DNA from: an uncultured Bacteroidales bacterium
GTDB taxonomy: Bacteria > Bacteroidota > Bacteroidia > Bacteroidales > UBA932
Assembly: GCA_947303465.1 (NCBI GenBank)
Contig: CAMYYI010000002.1
Coordinates: 1-64,000, forward strand
DNA: 64,000 nucleotides
Reading direction: 5' to 3'
A model generated the notes under the pieces. The model was given only the letters and a program-made list of their open reading frames with translations, made no database searches and was not told where the DNA came from. Both the position numbers and the translations under genes were made by a program. Position 1 is the stretch's first letter. Each line of letters opens with the position of its first letter. Below, piece after piece: positions 50,274-59,256 of this stretch.

Positions 50274-52142
50274 ATGAGTATGAGAAAGCATATATTGTTT
50301 CTGGCAATCGCATCATTGATGACGGTTTCCTGCAACTTCGAGGATTTGCTGACCCTCGTACCCGAGTCTCAGCTTACGCCTGAGTCTTACTTCAAGACGG
50401 CGGAAGACCTTCAGCTCTTCTCGAATTCCTTCTACAACAACCTGCTCGACAAAGAGCCGTTTGCGAGGGAAAGCGACGTGTTCGTGAAGATGAATCCTTC
50501 CGACCTCATCCGCGGCGGCAGCGACCGCACCGTGCCCCCGTCGGGCGGCGGCTGGGATACCAAAGCCGGCTCCTGGAACGACCTCCGCAAGATGAATACC
50601 CTTCTTGCCAACATCGACAACTGCAACGACAAGAACGCAGTCGTGGAATATACCGCACTTGTCAAGTTCTGGCGTGCATACTTCTATGCCAACATGGTCC
50701 GCAAGTTCGGCGACGTGCCTTGGTACGAAGTCGAGCTCGGCTCTGCCGACGAAGCCCTCTACAACCCCCGCGACAGCCGCGAGACCATACTCCAGCACAT
50801 GATCGAGGATATTGATTATGCCATCGAGAACCTGCCCGGCAAAGCGAAGGCGCCCCAGACGGCTTACAGGGTCAACAGATACACGGCTATGATGCTCAAA
50901 GCCCAGTTCTGCCTCTTCGAGGGTACGTTCAGGAAATATCATTCAGAGCCTGCTCCGTTCTCTTGGTCCTACCAGGCCGCAGACGGCAGCACCCACGACT
51001 ATTCCTATTACCTCGACCTTGCCCAGGCGGCGGCTAAGCAGCTGATGGACACCGGAGCCTACAAGCTCTTCTCCACCGGTTCCGCAGCCACCGACTACCT
51101 GACGCTCTTCAATTCTGACAACGCCAACACGGACGAGATAATCCTGGCAGTAAACTTCGATCGCGACCTGAAGATCAAGCACGATTGCGGCCGTGACATC
51201 ACCAACCAGACTTCCGCCCGTTACGGCATGACCAAGAAGATGGTCGACATGTACCTGATGAAGGACGGCAGCCGTTTCACCGACAAACCCGGTTGGAACA
51301 TAATGCCTTTCGCCGAGGAAGTCGCCGACCGCGATCCCCGTCTTGCCCAGACCATACGCACTCCCGGCTATAGCTGGAAGAAGCCCGGCACCAGCAAGGA
51401 CGGCCCCGAATTCGCCTACTGCCAGACCGGTTACCAGACTATCAAGTACATCCCTTCGTATGACACCAAGCCTTACTCCACCGACAACTGTTTCAACGAC
51501 ATGCCGGTATACAGGTACGCCGAGGTCCTGCTTACCTATGCAGAAGCCAAGGCGGAACTTGGCACGCTTACCCAGGGAGACCTTGATATCTCCGTAAACA
51601 AACTGCGCGACCGCGTCGGCATGCCCCACATGGACATGGCCGCCGCCAATGCCAACCCCGATCCGTACCTTACCAACCCTCAGACCGGTTATACAAACGT
51701 GACCGGTTCCAACAAGGGCGTCATACTGGAAATCCGCAGGGAGCGTGCCGTAGAACTCTTCCAAGAGGGCTATGGCCGTTACTTCGACCTCATCCGCTGG
51801 AAGGCCGGCTACTGCATTTCCCAGCCCATGTACGGCATGTACATCCCCGGTCCCGGCGAGTACAATTTCGGCGATGACAGCAAGTACACCTTCTACGTAG
51901 GCAGCAGCAACGCGAGCGGCACCAAGTTCAAGATCTTCGATTCCGCCACAGGAGACAAGTCCGGCGACGACGAGGTCTTCTACCTGGTTGACCCGAATAC
52001 CGGCGAATACGCCACCGCAGGCGTACGCGACGCCCTCAAGACTGTCAGCCACGTATTCGACGAAAGCAAGCATTACTTCTTCCCTATTCCCGAGAACGAA
52101 CTGCTGCTCAACGAGAACCTCAAACAGAACCCTAACTGGTAA
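50274..52142 (+). CDS. SusD/RagB family nutrient-binding outer membrane lipoprotein
   Basis: Lipobox LMTVSC; TPESYFKTAEDLQLFSNSFYNNL, FWRAYFYANMVRKFGDVPWYE, LEIRRERAVELFQEGYGRYFDLIRWK; start 50274 or 50280. Confidence 0.95.
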   Translation: MSMRKHILFLAIASLMTVSCNFEDLLTLVPESQLTPESYFKTAEDLQLFSNSFYNNLLDKEPFARESDVFVKMNPSDLIRGGSDRTVPPSGGGWDTKAGSWNDLRKMNTLLANIDNCNDKNAVVEYTALVKFWRAYFYANMVRKFGDVPWYEVELGSADEALYNPRDSRETILQHMIEDIDYAIENLPGKAKAPQTAYRVNRYTAMMLKAQFCLFEGTFRKYHSEPAPFSWSYQAADGSTHDYSYYLDLAQAAAKQLMDTGAYKLFSTGSAATDYLTLFNSDNANTDEIILAVNFDRDLKIKHDCGRDITNQTSARYGMTKKMVDMYLMKDGSRFTDKPGWNIMPFAEEVADRDPRLAQTIRTPGYSWKKPGTSKDGPEFAYCQTGYQTIKYIPSYDTKPYSTDNCFNDMPVYRYAEVLLTYAEAKAELGTLTQGDLDISVNKLRDRVGMPHMDMAAANANPDPYLTNPQTGYTNVTGSNKGVILEIRRERAVELFQEGYGRYFDLIRWKAGYCISQPMYGMYIPGPGEYNFGDDSKYTFYVGSSNASGTKFKIFDSATGDKSGDDEVFYLVDPNTGEYATAGVRDALKTVSHVFDESKHYFFPIPENELLLNENLKQNPNW

Positions 52143-52148
52143 CAGATC

Positions 52149-54407
52149 ATGAAAAGGATAAACATTATATTCAAGGCCGTCGCCTTGATACTCGCAAGCT
52201 CCGCGGTTCTGGCATCATGTAAACCGGAACTTCAGGACACCGTTGCGAAAGCCGTTCTGGGTGACGTTTCCATGATGCACTTCGCCGCAAAGAATCCGGC
52301 GGAACAGACTGTTACGGTGTATTCGGACGGTGACTGGCATACTTCTGCGCCCTCTTGGATTACCGTGACTCCCGACACCGGTAACGGCGTTATTCCGGTG
52401 ACCGTGAAGGCCAGCGAGAACGTAGATGCCAACGGCATGCTCGAGCCCCGCAAGGACACGATCATCATTTCCGGCAACACGCTCGCCAGCCGCCTTATCA
52501 TAATCGTCACCCAGGAAGGTGACTCTTACCGCAATGCCGACCATCTGAGCGTGAGCAAGGTGACGGGCCTGGCGGACGGAAAGGCATTCATAATTGATGA
52601 TGCTACCGTAGCCGCAGTCACTTCCGCCGGATACGTATTGACCGACGGCACCGCCAACGTCTACGCAAAGAACGTAAATGATGTCAATGTAGGTGACAAG
52701 GTCAGCGTAAAGGGCCTCAAGGGCACCGCCAACGGGGTTCCTGTAATCAGCCAGGTGGACGAATGCAAGTTATTATCATCCGGCAGCTGTACCTATCCGG
52801 AACCTGTAGACCTCAACGAGGCCATCGCGGGTTACAAGGCGAATGCTGTCGAATACGTAAGCGCTTCCGGCGTTGTAGCCGGCGGCAACCTTATCGTCAC
52901 GGTTAACGAGACCGAGTATTCCATAAAGCAGATAGACTGCCCCGAGGAGCTCAGCATATCTGGCAAGAACGGAAACAAGGTCGTCCTAACCGGCTATTCC
53001 TGCGGACTTCTGGGCGCCAACATGTTCGGAATTCTCACCACTGAAATGAAGGACAACGGTCCTGCCATAGTTCCCAGGCCGGAGAAGCTCCTCTATGCCA
53101 AGTGGCGCTTCACCGCTACAACCATGACTGCATACCAGGATCTCTTTGGCGGCACAGCTGGAAAGCTTGATACCAGCGAGGGTACCGGCGGTCTGTATGT
53201 TCCTTCTAATGTTGAAGGAAACGGCAAGATCGAGTACTGGCAGATAGACAAGAGCGGCATCGACACCAACAACAAGGCATCCCGTATCATCGGTGGTACC
53301 GGACATCCTTACGTTACCGGTGTATGGCCCGGCGACTACTGGCTGTTCTCCGCTACCGACAATTACGAATACCCTGCAGGAACCAACCTGCACATCAAGT
53401 ATCTCACACGTGTTTCCGCAACCGGCCAGAGATACTGGATGCTCGAGTACTTCGACGGCAACGAGTGGCAGCCGGCCGATGAATATCCCGTTTCTACCGA
53501 GACAGAGTCCGGAACCAACGCCCAATACAACTTCAAGGAGCCCACTTCCAATGTGGCCGTAGAATGTGTCTGGACTCTCGCAGCTCCTTGCCGCGAGCCT
53601 ATGTTCAGGATGAGGTGCGTGGCCAACGCCCAGGCCAACGACAAGGGTCCCCTTGCCGCACCTAACGGCGGTACCTGCCGTATCGCAGACAACGGCGACG
53701 ACGGTGAGGATGAGGGGCCTGTCTTCGAAGTGACCAACGCCCCTGCAGGAGGCTCCGGCGGTAGCGGTGGCGGCAACACTGGCCCCCAGCCCGGCACAGT
53801 AGTATTCGAAGACAACTTCGAGTGGCTGGAGCCCTATGCAAGCAAAGCAGGCGCACCGGATGATGTTAAAGACAACTCCGTCGGGAGTTCTCCCAACATC
53901 TTCACCACCGAGGCTCTCATGCCAATACTTGCAGAACTCCAGGCTAAGGGTTATGGTTACATCTGGGGAGGCAAGGGTCTCGAGTGGTCTACTGCAGAGC
54001 CTGACAGCGGCAACGGCCGTACCCTCTACCTGCAGAAGAATTACCTTAAGTTCGGTAAGTCGGATTACAACTCCGGACTTATACTCCCTGCGCTCAGCGC
54101 TCTTACTTCCAGCGCAACTGTGGAGCTGACCTTCGACTGGTGCTGGTGTATGACCGGAAAGAGTAAGCCAGACATCATGACCCTGACCGCAGAAGTAGCC
54201 GGAGGCGAAAGCACCGAGCTCAATTCTACCCAGCCTACGGCCGATGATTTGACCAAACTTGAGTGGCAGCACGCATCCGTAACCATCAACGGAGCAACTG
54301 CTGATACCCGCATTACTCTTCGTCCTACCAACTCAGATCCCTATGTGAGCAATACCCGCGGCCAGAACCGCTGGTACCTGGACAACATCAAGATCGTGGT
54401 CAAATAG
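52149..54407 (+). CDS. Surface lipoprotein with BACON-like N-terminal domain and OB-like/carbohydrate-binding-type modules
   Basis: Lipobox SSAVLASC; MHFAAKNPAEQTVTVYSDGDWHTSAPSWITVTPDTGNG (BACON-like); Gly/Ser linker GGSGGSGGGNTGPQPG; downstream of susCD. Confidence 0.75.
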   Translation: MKRINIIFKAVALILASSAVLASCKPELQDTVAKAVLGDVSMMHFAAKNPAEQTVTVYSDGDWHTSAPSWITVTPDTGNGVIPVTVKASENVDANGMLEPRKDTIIISGNTLASRLIIIVTQEGDSYRNADHLSVSKVTGLADGKAFIIDDATVAAVTSAGYVLTDGTANVYAKNVNDVNVGDKVSVKGLKGTANGVPVISQVDECKLLSSGSCTYPEPVDLNEAIAGYKANAVEYVSASGVVAGGNLIVTVNETEYSIKQIDCPEELSISGKNGNKVVLTGYSCGLLGANMFGILTTEMKDNGPAIVPRPEKLLYAKWRFTATTMTAYQDLFGGTAGKLDTSEGTGGLYVPSNVEGNGKIEYWQIDKSGIDTNNKASRIIGGTGHPYVTGVWPGDYWLFSATDNYEYPAGTNLHIKYLTRVSATGQRYWMLEYFDGNEWQPADEYPVSTETESGTNAQYNFKEPTSNVAVECVWTLAAPCREPMFRMRCVANAQANDKGPLAAPNGGTCRIADNGDDGEDEGPVFEVTNAPAGGSGGSGGGNTGPQPGTVVFEDNFEWLEPYASKAGAPDDVKDNSVGSSPNIFTTEALMPILAELQAKGYGYIWGGKGLEWSTAEPDSGNGRTLYLQKNYLKFGKSDYNSGLILPALSALTSSATVELTFDWCWCMTGKSKPDIMTLTAEVAGGESTELNSTQPTADDLTKLEWQHASVTINGATADTRITLRPTNSDPYVSNTRGQNRWYLDNIKIVVK

Positions 54408-54420
54408 TCACGGTTTCATA

Positions 54421-54468
54421 TAAGCAAAACAGGATGGCTCTCGCGAGTCATCCTGTTTTGCTTAAAAA
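54421..54468 (+). terminator. Intrinsic terminator after the SusCD locus
   Basis: taagcaaaacaggatggctc (54421-54440) - tcgc - gagtcatcctgttttgctta (54445-54464), 19/20 paired with T-rich descending arm. Confidence 0.88.
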
Positions 54469-54539
54469 GCCGCAACTGCGGCCGGCCGGAGGCCGAAGTA
54501 CCCCTTGGGGCAGCCGCCATGCGGCGGGGTAGTAAAAAA

Positions 54540-54700
54540 TAAGCCGTCAGCCGAATCTGTCAGAAAATTGTCTGGCTCGAATGATTTGGGCTCCGGTCCG
54601 GTTCGGGACTCCTGCTGCGGGGCAGGCCCGCCTTCCGCGGTCCGAGATTACCCGGTTAGTGAAAAACTTGATGTTTTCTCCTCTTGGGCCTGACGGCTTA
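54540..54700 (-). ncRNA. ssrS: Probable 6S RNA
   Basis: 161 nt closed by taagccgtcag/ctgacggctta terminal stem, long imperfectly self-complementary GC-rich interior, T-tract just after the stem on the minus strand (attttttact), directly downstream of zapA. Confidence 0.65.
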
Positions 54701-54705
54701 ACTTG

Positions 54706-54987
54706 CTAAACCTTGGCGAGGTAGGCATCCAGGTCATCCTGGAGTTCCTTTGCCTCTGCGCCAAGCTGCTGCATGCGTTTCTGGCATGCTATGCGGTTGA
54801 CCGACTCGTTCAGCGTCACTATGATCAGCTTGTCAAGGGCGGTCTTGTCCGGATACTTGGAATCGTAGGAATTGAACTTGCGGTTTATCTCGTCTGCCGC
54901 AAGACGCATGGCCTCCTCCATTTCGGGAGTGGAGGCAACCATGGGATATTCATTCCCGGCTATCTTGAGTTTAATGTTCTGTGCCAT
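54706..54987 (-). CDS. zapA: Cell division protein ZapA
   Basis: 93 aa; IKLKIAGNEYPMVASTPEMEEAMRLAADEINRKF. Confidence 0.88.
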   Translation of the reverse strand: MAQNIKLKIAGNEYPMVASTPEMEEAMRLAADEINRKFNSYDSKYPDKTALDKLIIVTLNESVNRIACQKRMQQLGAEAKELQDDLDAYLAKV

Positions 54988-54989
54988 AA

Positions 54990-55259
54990 TTATTTCTCAA
55001 GGAGTTTGATGCAGTGGTCGATTTCTCTTACCAGTTTTGTGATACGTTCCTTTGCAAGAGCCGGGTCTCCGGTACCGGAAAAGGCAAATTGCAATCTGAG
55101 ATTGTCTATCTGAGAATCCAGATCGGTTATCTTTGCCTTATATGCGTCTATATCGGCCTTGCTGGCCTCGAGTTCCGCAGCCAGGGCGTCCGCACGCTGC
55201 TTCTCCGTCTCGTAGAGGGAAACCAGCTTCTCAATCCTAGATTTTATATCTTCCAGCAT
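54990..55259 (-). CDS. Small coiled-coil protein upstream of zapA
   Basis: 89 aa; heptad-rich MLEDIKSRIEKLVSLYETEKQRADALAAELEASKADIDAYKAKI; minus-strand TATATTTG box at 55264-55271. Confidence 0.75.
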   Translation of the reverse strand: MLEDIKSRIEKLVSLYETEKQRADALAAELEASKADIDAYKAKITDLDSQIDNLRLQFAFSGTGDPALAKERITKLVREIDHCIKLLEK

Positions 55260-55276
55260 AGCACAAATATAAGCAT

Positions 55277-56458
55277 TTATTCAATCATTCGGAACGCTAT
55301 TCCGCAATTTGCGGCAAACTGCCGGTCCGAGGGGCTGTCACCTATCATGAGCGTGCGGGAGGCAGACACCTCTGCATGGTCTCGGACGATAAGGTCGAAC
55401 AGGCCGCGGTTGGGCTTGCGGCAGGGGTCGCTGTCAGAGACGGACGTACAGACGTAAATACCGTCTATCCTGCCCCCGGCAGCAGTTATTTCGTCCGTCA
55501 TCCAGGAGTGTATGGAGTCCAGCGCTTCCCTTGTCATAATGCCCTTGCCGACGCCCCGCTGATTGGTAACAATGTAGATACGGGAAAACATGGAAGCGGC
55601 ATAACTGAGGGCATCTTTTACGCCCGGCAGCCATTCGAATTCATCCACACTCTTTACATAATCTCCCGGTCGCAGTCGGTTTATTACACCGTCCCGGTCC
55701 AGCAGCAGGGTATCATATCCACCGGCCGACTTAAGCATCTCCATCAGAGTGCCGCTGCGGCGCAGCTGCCAGGGGTCGCTGCAGGCTCTGGAATAGTCTT
55801 CAGGGACGCCTATATCGATGAAGAAACCATCCTGCACCAGGCCGCAGAGCCGTCCGCGGGCACACTCCGGCTCCAGTACCGCCGTCTCAAAGGAGAACGT
55901 TTGTGGCAGATTGCTGAATAGATCTGACGCCAGGTCAATGGCATACACTCCCCCGTTTATGAGGCCTTCAGCACAGTAACGCTTCTCCAGAAACGCCTTT
56001 ACTATGCCATCCTGGCCAAGTTCTACCGTACCATAGCGGTCGAAGTCCTTCATGGGCTTGAGGGCAAGGGCAAGCGGTCTTCCGTTCCGGCGCCTGAAAC
56101 TCTGAAGGGAATTCAGGTCGACATCGAAAAAAGTATCGCCGTTAAGCACCAGCACCTCAGGACCTTCCGCCAGCGAGGCCGCCATACGGATGCCGCCGCC
56201 GGTACCAAGAGGCTCTTCCTCCACAGCAAAGCGTAATTCAAAGGGGTAATCGCCGGCTATTTGCCCCACCCATTCCTGTATCACCTCCTTTAAATATCCC
56301 ACACTCAGGATAACGCGTTCTACCTCATAGGCACACAGCTGTTCCAGAATGTACCACAGGAAGGGCTTGCCGGCAACAGGTGCCATGCACTTGGGCACCT
56401 CGCTTACGACGCTGCGCAAACGGGTACCAAGGCCTCCGGCAAGGATAATTACGTCCAT
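55277..56458 (-). CDS. Bifunctional heptose-1-phosphate nucleotidyltransferase (HddC-like) / HAD-IIIA heptose bisphosphate phosphatase (GmhB-like)
   Basis: N-term MDVIILAGGLGTRLRSVVSEVPKCMAPV; C-term TLLLDRDGVINRLRPGDYVKSVDEFEWLPGVKDAL...CRKPNRGLFDL. Confidence 0.88.
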   Translation of the reverse strand: MDVIILAGGLGTRLRSVVSEVPKCMAPVAGKPFLWYILEQLCAYEVERVILSVGYLKEVIQEWVGQIAGDYPFELRFAVEEEPLGTGGGIRMAASLAEGPEVLVLNGDTFFDVDLNSLQSFRRRNGRPLALALKPMKDFDRYGTVELGQDGIVKAFLEKRYCAEGLINGGVYAIDLASDLFSNLPQTFSFETAVLEPECARGRLCGLVQDGFFIDIGVPEDYSRACSDPWQLRRSGTLMEMLKSAGGYDTLLLDRDGVINRLRPGDYVKSVDEFEWLPGVKDALSYAASMFSRIYIVTNQRGVGKGIMTREALDSIHSWMTDEITAAGGRIDGIYVCTSVSDSDPCRKPNRGLFDLIVRDHAEVSASRTLMIGDSPSDRQFAANCGIAFRMIE

Positions 56459-56466
56459 TGGAACGG

Positions 56467-57099
56467 CTAGGCGAAGAAGTGTTTCTCTACCAGCTGGCAG
56501 ATGCAGTGATATACGGGAAGATGCAATTCCTGCACCTTGTAGGTGACGTTCTCCGGCACCTTTATGCAGACATCGGCGAATCTGTCCAGGCGGCTTTCCC
56601 TCTCGCCTGTCAGGCCTATCACCTTCATTCCGCGGGCCTTTGCTGCGACTGCGGCAAACAGTATGTTACGGCTGTTGCCGGAAGTGGAAATGCCCATGAA
56701 GACATCTCCCTCGCGCCCGTAGCCGTTAACCTGCTGGGCAAAGCACAGAAGCGGTTCGCAGTCGTTCAGATAGGCTGTACTCAAGGCAATGTGCCCGTCC
56801 AGGGCGATAGCGGGGAGAGCACCCTGCAGATGGTTGCGCAGCACATTGCCCATCTCCGGGTCGCAGGCTATCAAAGCCTCGGCATATCCGGCCGGCAGGG
56901 TTTTCTGGATACGGAAGGTCTTCATCATCTCTCCCACAATATGCTCGGCGTCCGCGGCGCTTCCGCCGTTGCCTGCAACCAGCAGCTTGCCGTCATGGGA
57001 ATAGGAATCAATCAACAGTCCGGCAGCCTGGAGTATCTGCTCCCTGCAGCAATCCAGCGCAGGATAACGCGTCAAAAGTTCATTAATAATCTCTGTCAT
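56467..57099 (-). CDS. gmhA: D-sedoheptulose-7-phosphate isomerase (SIS domain)
   Basis: LLVAGNGGSAADAEHIVGEMMKTF, DVFMGISTSGNSRNI; start set to MTEIINELL (57099). Confidence 0.93.
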   Translation of the reverse strand: MTEIINELLTRYPALDCCREQILQAAGLLIDSYSHDGKLLVAGNGGSAADAEHIVGEMMKTFRIQKTLPAGYAEALIACDPEMGNVLRNHLQGALPAIALDGHIALSTAYLNDCEPLLCFAQQVNGYGREGDVFMGISTSGNSRNILFAAVAAKARGMKVIGLTGERESRLDRFADVCIKVPENVTYKVQELHLPVYHCICQLVEKHFFA

Positions 57100-57103
57100 A
57101 TCC

Positions 57104-58141
57104 CTACAGTTCCTGATCATATATTTTCCATCCGTGAGCACCGCCCTCCGTAAACAGGAACGGCAGCACGTATCCGTCCAGGGCTTTCAGCGCCTCTTCT
57201 ACCGCCTTCTTGCGGGACGGGTCCACAAAAAACATTATAAAACCTCCGCCGCCGGCACCGCTAACCTTTCCGGATATCGCGCCTGCCGCCATGGCGACAT
57301 CGAAAGCCTGCTGTATCTTCTCGTTGCTTATGCCGTCTGCCATCCTCTTCTTGTTCTCCCAGCTACGGCTCATAATCTCCCCGAACGCCTTCATATCGCC
57401 GCAAAGCAGGGCCGCCTTCATTTCTATCGCGCTCTGCTTTATACCGTGCATGGCCTCTATGGCCCCGGCATTCCCGGACGAAGTATTACGGCGCTGAGCT
57501 TCAATTATCTGGGCACTGCTGCGGGACTGCCCTGTAAAATACAGCAGCAGACTCGATTCCAGTTCGTCGGTTATCCAGCGCTTGACCTTGAGCGGATTCA
57601 CCGTCACAGTGTCATCGGTATGGAATTCTATGAAGTTAAAGCCTCCGAAGGCAGCGGCATACTGGTCCTGCTTGCCGCCGGACAGCCCCAGATCCTTACG
57701 CTCTATCTCATAGGCCAGGCGCGCTATATCGTAGTCCCCCAGAGGCAGGTCAAGCCACTCCACGAATGCCTTCAGGATGCATACGACCATAGTGCTGGAA
57801 GTTCCCAGACCGGAGCCGGCAGGGGCATCGTTCCAAGTGGTTATACAGAAGGCCCTTGGCCTGAAACCGAAATCGCGGACGACGCGATTGTAAACCCCTT
57901 TCACCAGATCCGCCTTGCCGTCAACGGGCAGAACCTCCGCCAGCGGGAACTCCTGCCTGCATCCGCAATCATAGGAGACTATGCCTATCTGGCCGTCGGA
58001 GCGTTCCTCTATCGTGCAATAGGCGTAAAGGTTAATGGTGGCGTTAAGCACCAGCCCGCCATACAGATCGCTGTACGGCGACACGTCGCTTCCGCCGCCT
58101 GCCAGGCCAAGCCGCAGAGGTGCTTTGCTTCGGATTATCAT
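57104..58141 (-). CDS. hddA: GHMP kinase, D-glycero-alpha-D-manno-heptose 7-phosphate kinase-like
   Basis: MIIRSKAPLRLGLAGGGSDVSPYSDLYGGLVLNATINLYAY, PAGSGLGTSSTMVV, GKVSGAGGGGFIMFFVD. Confidence 0.9.
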   Translation of the reverse strand: MIIRSKAPLRLGLAGGGSDVSPYSDLYGGLVLNATINLYAYCTIEERSDGQIGIVSYDCGCRQEFPLAEVLPVDGKADLVKGVYNRVVRDFGFRPRAFCITTWNDAPAGSGLGTSSTMVVCILKAFVEWLDLPLGDYDIARLAYEIERKDLGLSGGKQDQYAAAFGGFNFIEFHTDDTVTVNPLKVKRWITDELESSLLLYFTGQSRSSAQIIEAQRRNTSSGNAGAIEAMHGIKQSAIEMKAALLCGDMKAFGEIMSRSWENKKRMADGISNEKIQQAFDVAMAAGAISGKVSGAGGGGFIMFFVDPSRKKAVEEALKALDGYVLPFLFTEGGAHGWKIYDQEL

Positions 58142-59256
58142 TCTTTCGTCAGGATTTCAGACTTTACTTTGCAGGCTATCGCCAGCTGGATGAGCACGTA
58201 TATGGCTATATCGATAATGAATATCCAGGTCAGGCTCAGCACCCTGGTCATGGCAGTGGTAATAAGCACAATAGCAACATCCATCGACAGTATTATCCAC
58301 AAGGTCTGCCGTGCAGTGAGGCCGCAACGCATCAGACGGTGATGAATGTGATTGGTATCGGCCTTGAAAGGGTTGTTGTGCTTAAGCAGTCGGGTAAAGA
58401 GTAACCTGGGCACCTCGAGAAGCGGTATAAGGAGAGATGAAAAAGCAATCGCCATATACTTGCCGTTCGTTATTCCGCCGTTCTTTCCGCAGAACGAACA
58501 GATTGAGACAAGCAGGAAGCACAGGACAAGGCCGATAGTAAGGGAACCCGTATCCCCCATATACAGCTTGGTCTTTTTCTCGGCCGACCCTAACATATTG
58601 AAGAGCCAGAAAGCGATAACTGCACCCATCAGCGTAACCGACACCGTAGAATAGATGAAACGGCGCTCCCTGATAAAGATGCAGGCCAGCACGCCAAGGG
58701 CTATGATAGATATACCGGAGGCCAGTCCGTCTATGCCGTCTATCATGTTTATGGCATTGGTAATCAGCACGAAAAGCAGGACGGTAAGGGGCATGCCGAT
58801 ATAGAAAGGAATCAGGCCCACTCCGAATAGACCGTAAAGGTTGTTAAGCCAGAGGCCGGAAGACACCAGCAGCGCCGCGGCGAGGAACTGAACTATGAAC
58901 TTGACCTTGTAGCTGAGATCGGTGAGGTCGTCCATGATCCCGAATACATACAGAAGCATGGCACTCCCGAGCATATAGGCCACCCTGATCAGAAGAACGT
59001 CGTCCATAGCCGGACTCTTCATGACCCCAAGCCTGTAGATGACACCTACACTGAAGGCTATGACCATCATGAGCGTGGGCATGAAGGACATTCCGCCGAG
59101 GCGCGGAACAGGAACTGTATGCACCTTGCGTTCGTCAGGGATGTCGAACAGTTTGATACCATAGGCGACCTTCAGGAGCATTTTGATGATGGCGCTGCCC
59201 ACCAATATGGCCAGAATGAGGTCAACAGCAAGAATTATGTAGAAAGAATAAATCAT
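58138..59256 (-). CDS. Polyprenyl-phosphate glycosyl-1-phosphate transferase (MraY/WecA family)
   Basis: Multispan; RLGGMSFMPTL, NAINMIDGIDGLASGIS, LYMGDTGSLTIG, NPFKADTNHIHHRLM. Confidence 0.93.
   Translation of the reverse strand: MIYSFYIILAVDLILAILVGSAIIKMLLKVAYGIKLFDIPDERKVHTVPVPRLGGMSFMPTLMMVIAFSVGVIYRLGVMKSPAMDDVLLIRVAYMLGSAMLLYVFGIMDDLTDLSYKVKFIVQFLAAALLVSSGLWLNNLYGLFGVGLIPFYIGMPLTVLLFVLITNAINMIDGIDGLASGISIIALGVLACIFIRERRFIYSTVSVTLMGAVIAFWLFNMLGSAEKKTKLYMGDTGSLTIGLVLCFLLVSICSFCGKNGGITNGKYMAIAFSSLLIPLLEVPRLLFTRLLKHNNPFKADTNHIHHRLMRCGLTARQTLWIILSMDVAIVLITTAMTRVLSLTWIFIIDIAIYVLIQLAIACKVKSEILTKE

Noticed and set aside
50943-54272. Long minus-strand ORFs (376 and 428 aa) opposite susD and the lipoprotein gene
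   Set aside because: Shadow ORFs of well-supported plus-strand genes.
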